Assembly: GCA_024734555.1 (NCBI GenBank) | Contig: JANPWX010000097.1 | Coordinates: 3,697,764 to 3,761,763, forward strand | DNA from: Trochalopteron elliotii | Lineage: Eukaryota; Chordata; Aves; Passeriformes; Leiothrichidae | Length of the DNA stretch: 64,000 nucleotides | Direction: 5' to 3' | In this document: piece by piece, positions 63,782 through 64,000 of the stretch | Position numbering within the stretch: the stretch's first letter is position 1 | Layout of the letters: each line of letters begins with the position of its first letter | Notes under the pieces: generated by a model | What the model was told of the DNA's origin: nothing | Seen by the model: the letters and a program-made list of their open reading frames with translations, nothing else | Database searches by the model: none | Made by a program: the position numbers and the translations under genes

Positions 63782-64000
63782 GTCCACAAAATGATCAGAG
63801 GAGTGGAGCACCTCTTCTAAGACAAGCTGAGAGAGCTGGTGGTGTTCATCCTGGAGAAAAGATGGTTCCAGGAAGATCTTATTTTGGTCTTTCAGTACTT
63901 GAAGTGCTTTTTAGAAAAGCAGAGTGACCCTTTATACAGTCAGATAGTGATAAGACATGGGGGGGATGGTTTTAAATTAAAAGAGAGGTTTAGGTTAGAT
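63782..64000 (+). mobile_element. CR1 LINE fragment, cut by the window end
   Basis: This matches CR1 sequence upstream of the 3' UTR: AATGATCAGAGGAGTGGAGC, ACCTCTTCTAAGACAAGCTG, GAGAGAGCTGG, TTCATCCTGGAGAAAAGATG, TTTCAGTACTTGAAG, TAGTGATAAGACATGGGGG, and AAATTAAAAGAGAGGTTTAG leading into GTTAGAT at the last base. The element continues beyond the window, where the 3' UTR and terminal repeats would be expected. It is moderately diverged and lacks an open frame, so it is inactive. Confidence 0.92.

Noticed and set aside
1..64000. CRISPR arrays, operons, phage or other prokaryotic systems
   Set aside because: No regularly spaced repeats of the right size, no ribosome-binding-site-led gene clusters, and the repeat content is vertebrate.

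Overview
The window looks like vertebrate nuclear DNA, most likely from a bird. The evidence is the repeat content. There are six truncated CR1 LINE fragments of different ages with the typical avian CR1 3' ends, an ERVL-type LTR of the kind common in bird genomes, and a second LTR with retroviral promoter and polyadenylation signals. No Alu, B1 or L1 elements were seen. There are no bacterial-type genes, operons, rRNA, tRNA or CRISPR arrays that I can support.

Layout: 1-27.8 kb is unique-looking non-coding DNA with only small simple repeats, one clustered palindromic tandem repeat (about 5.65 kb) and a 32-base poly(T) run (23.74 kb). From 27.8 to 29.1 kb there are two CR1 fragments on the + strand. 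A perfect 32-bp-arm hairpin lies at 31.2 kb. A possible terminal exon lies at 32.5 kb. An ERVL-type solo LTR (minus strand) lies at 34.9-35.5 kb, followed by two minus-strand CR1 fragments (35.8 and 36.9 kb). A G/T-only strand-asymmetric tract lies at 40.1 kb and a second LTR (minus strand) at 41.2-41.8 kb. A CR1 3' end lies at 44.6 kb and a second possible terminal exon at 46.7 kb. A very degraded L2-like LINE reverse-transcriptase remnant lies at 53.0-53.9 kb. Another CR1 enters the right edge (63.8-64.0 kb) and is cut by the window end.

No protein-coding gene is securely identified. The long open frames are at the level expected by chance, are antisense to repeats, or come from low-complexity DNA. 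Two short open stretches preceded by good splice acceptors are reported as weak candidate exons. The sequence reads as a gene desert or the interior of very large introns, more AT-rich in the second half by eye.

I did not find a new biological system. The most informative item is the L2-like LINE fossil, because elements that old are usually hard to recognise in bird DNA. After it come the template-switch-like hairpin at 31.2 kb and the self-complementary 37-bp tandem repeat.
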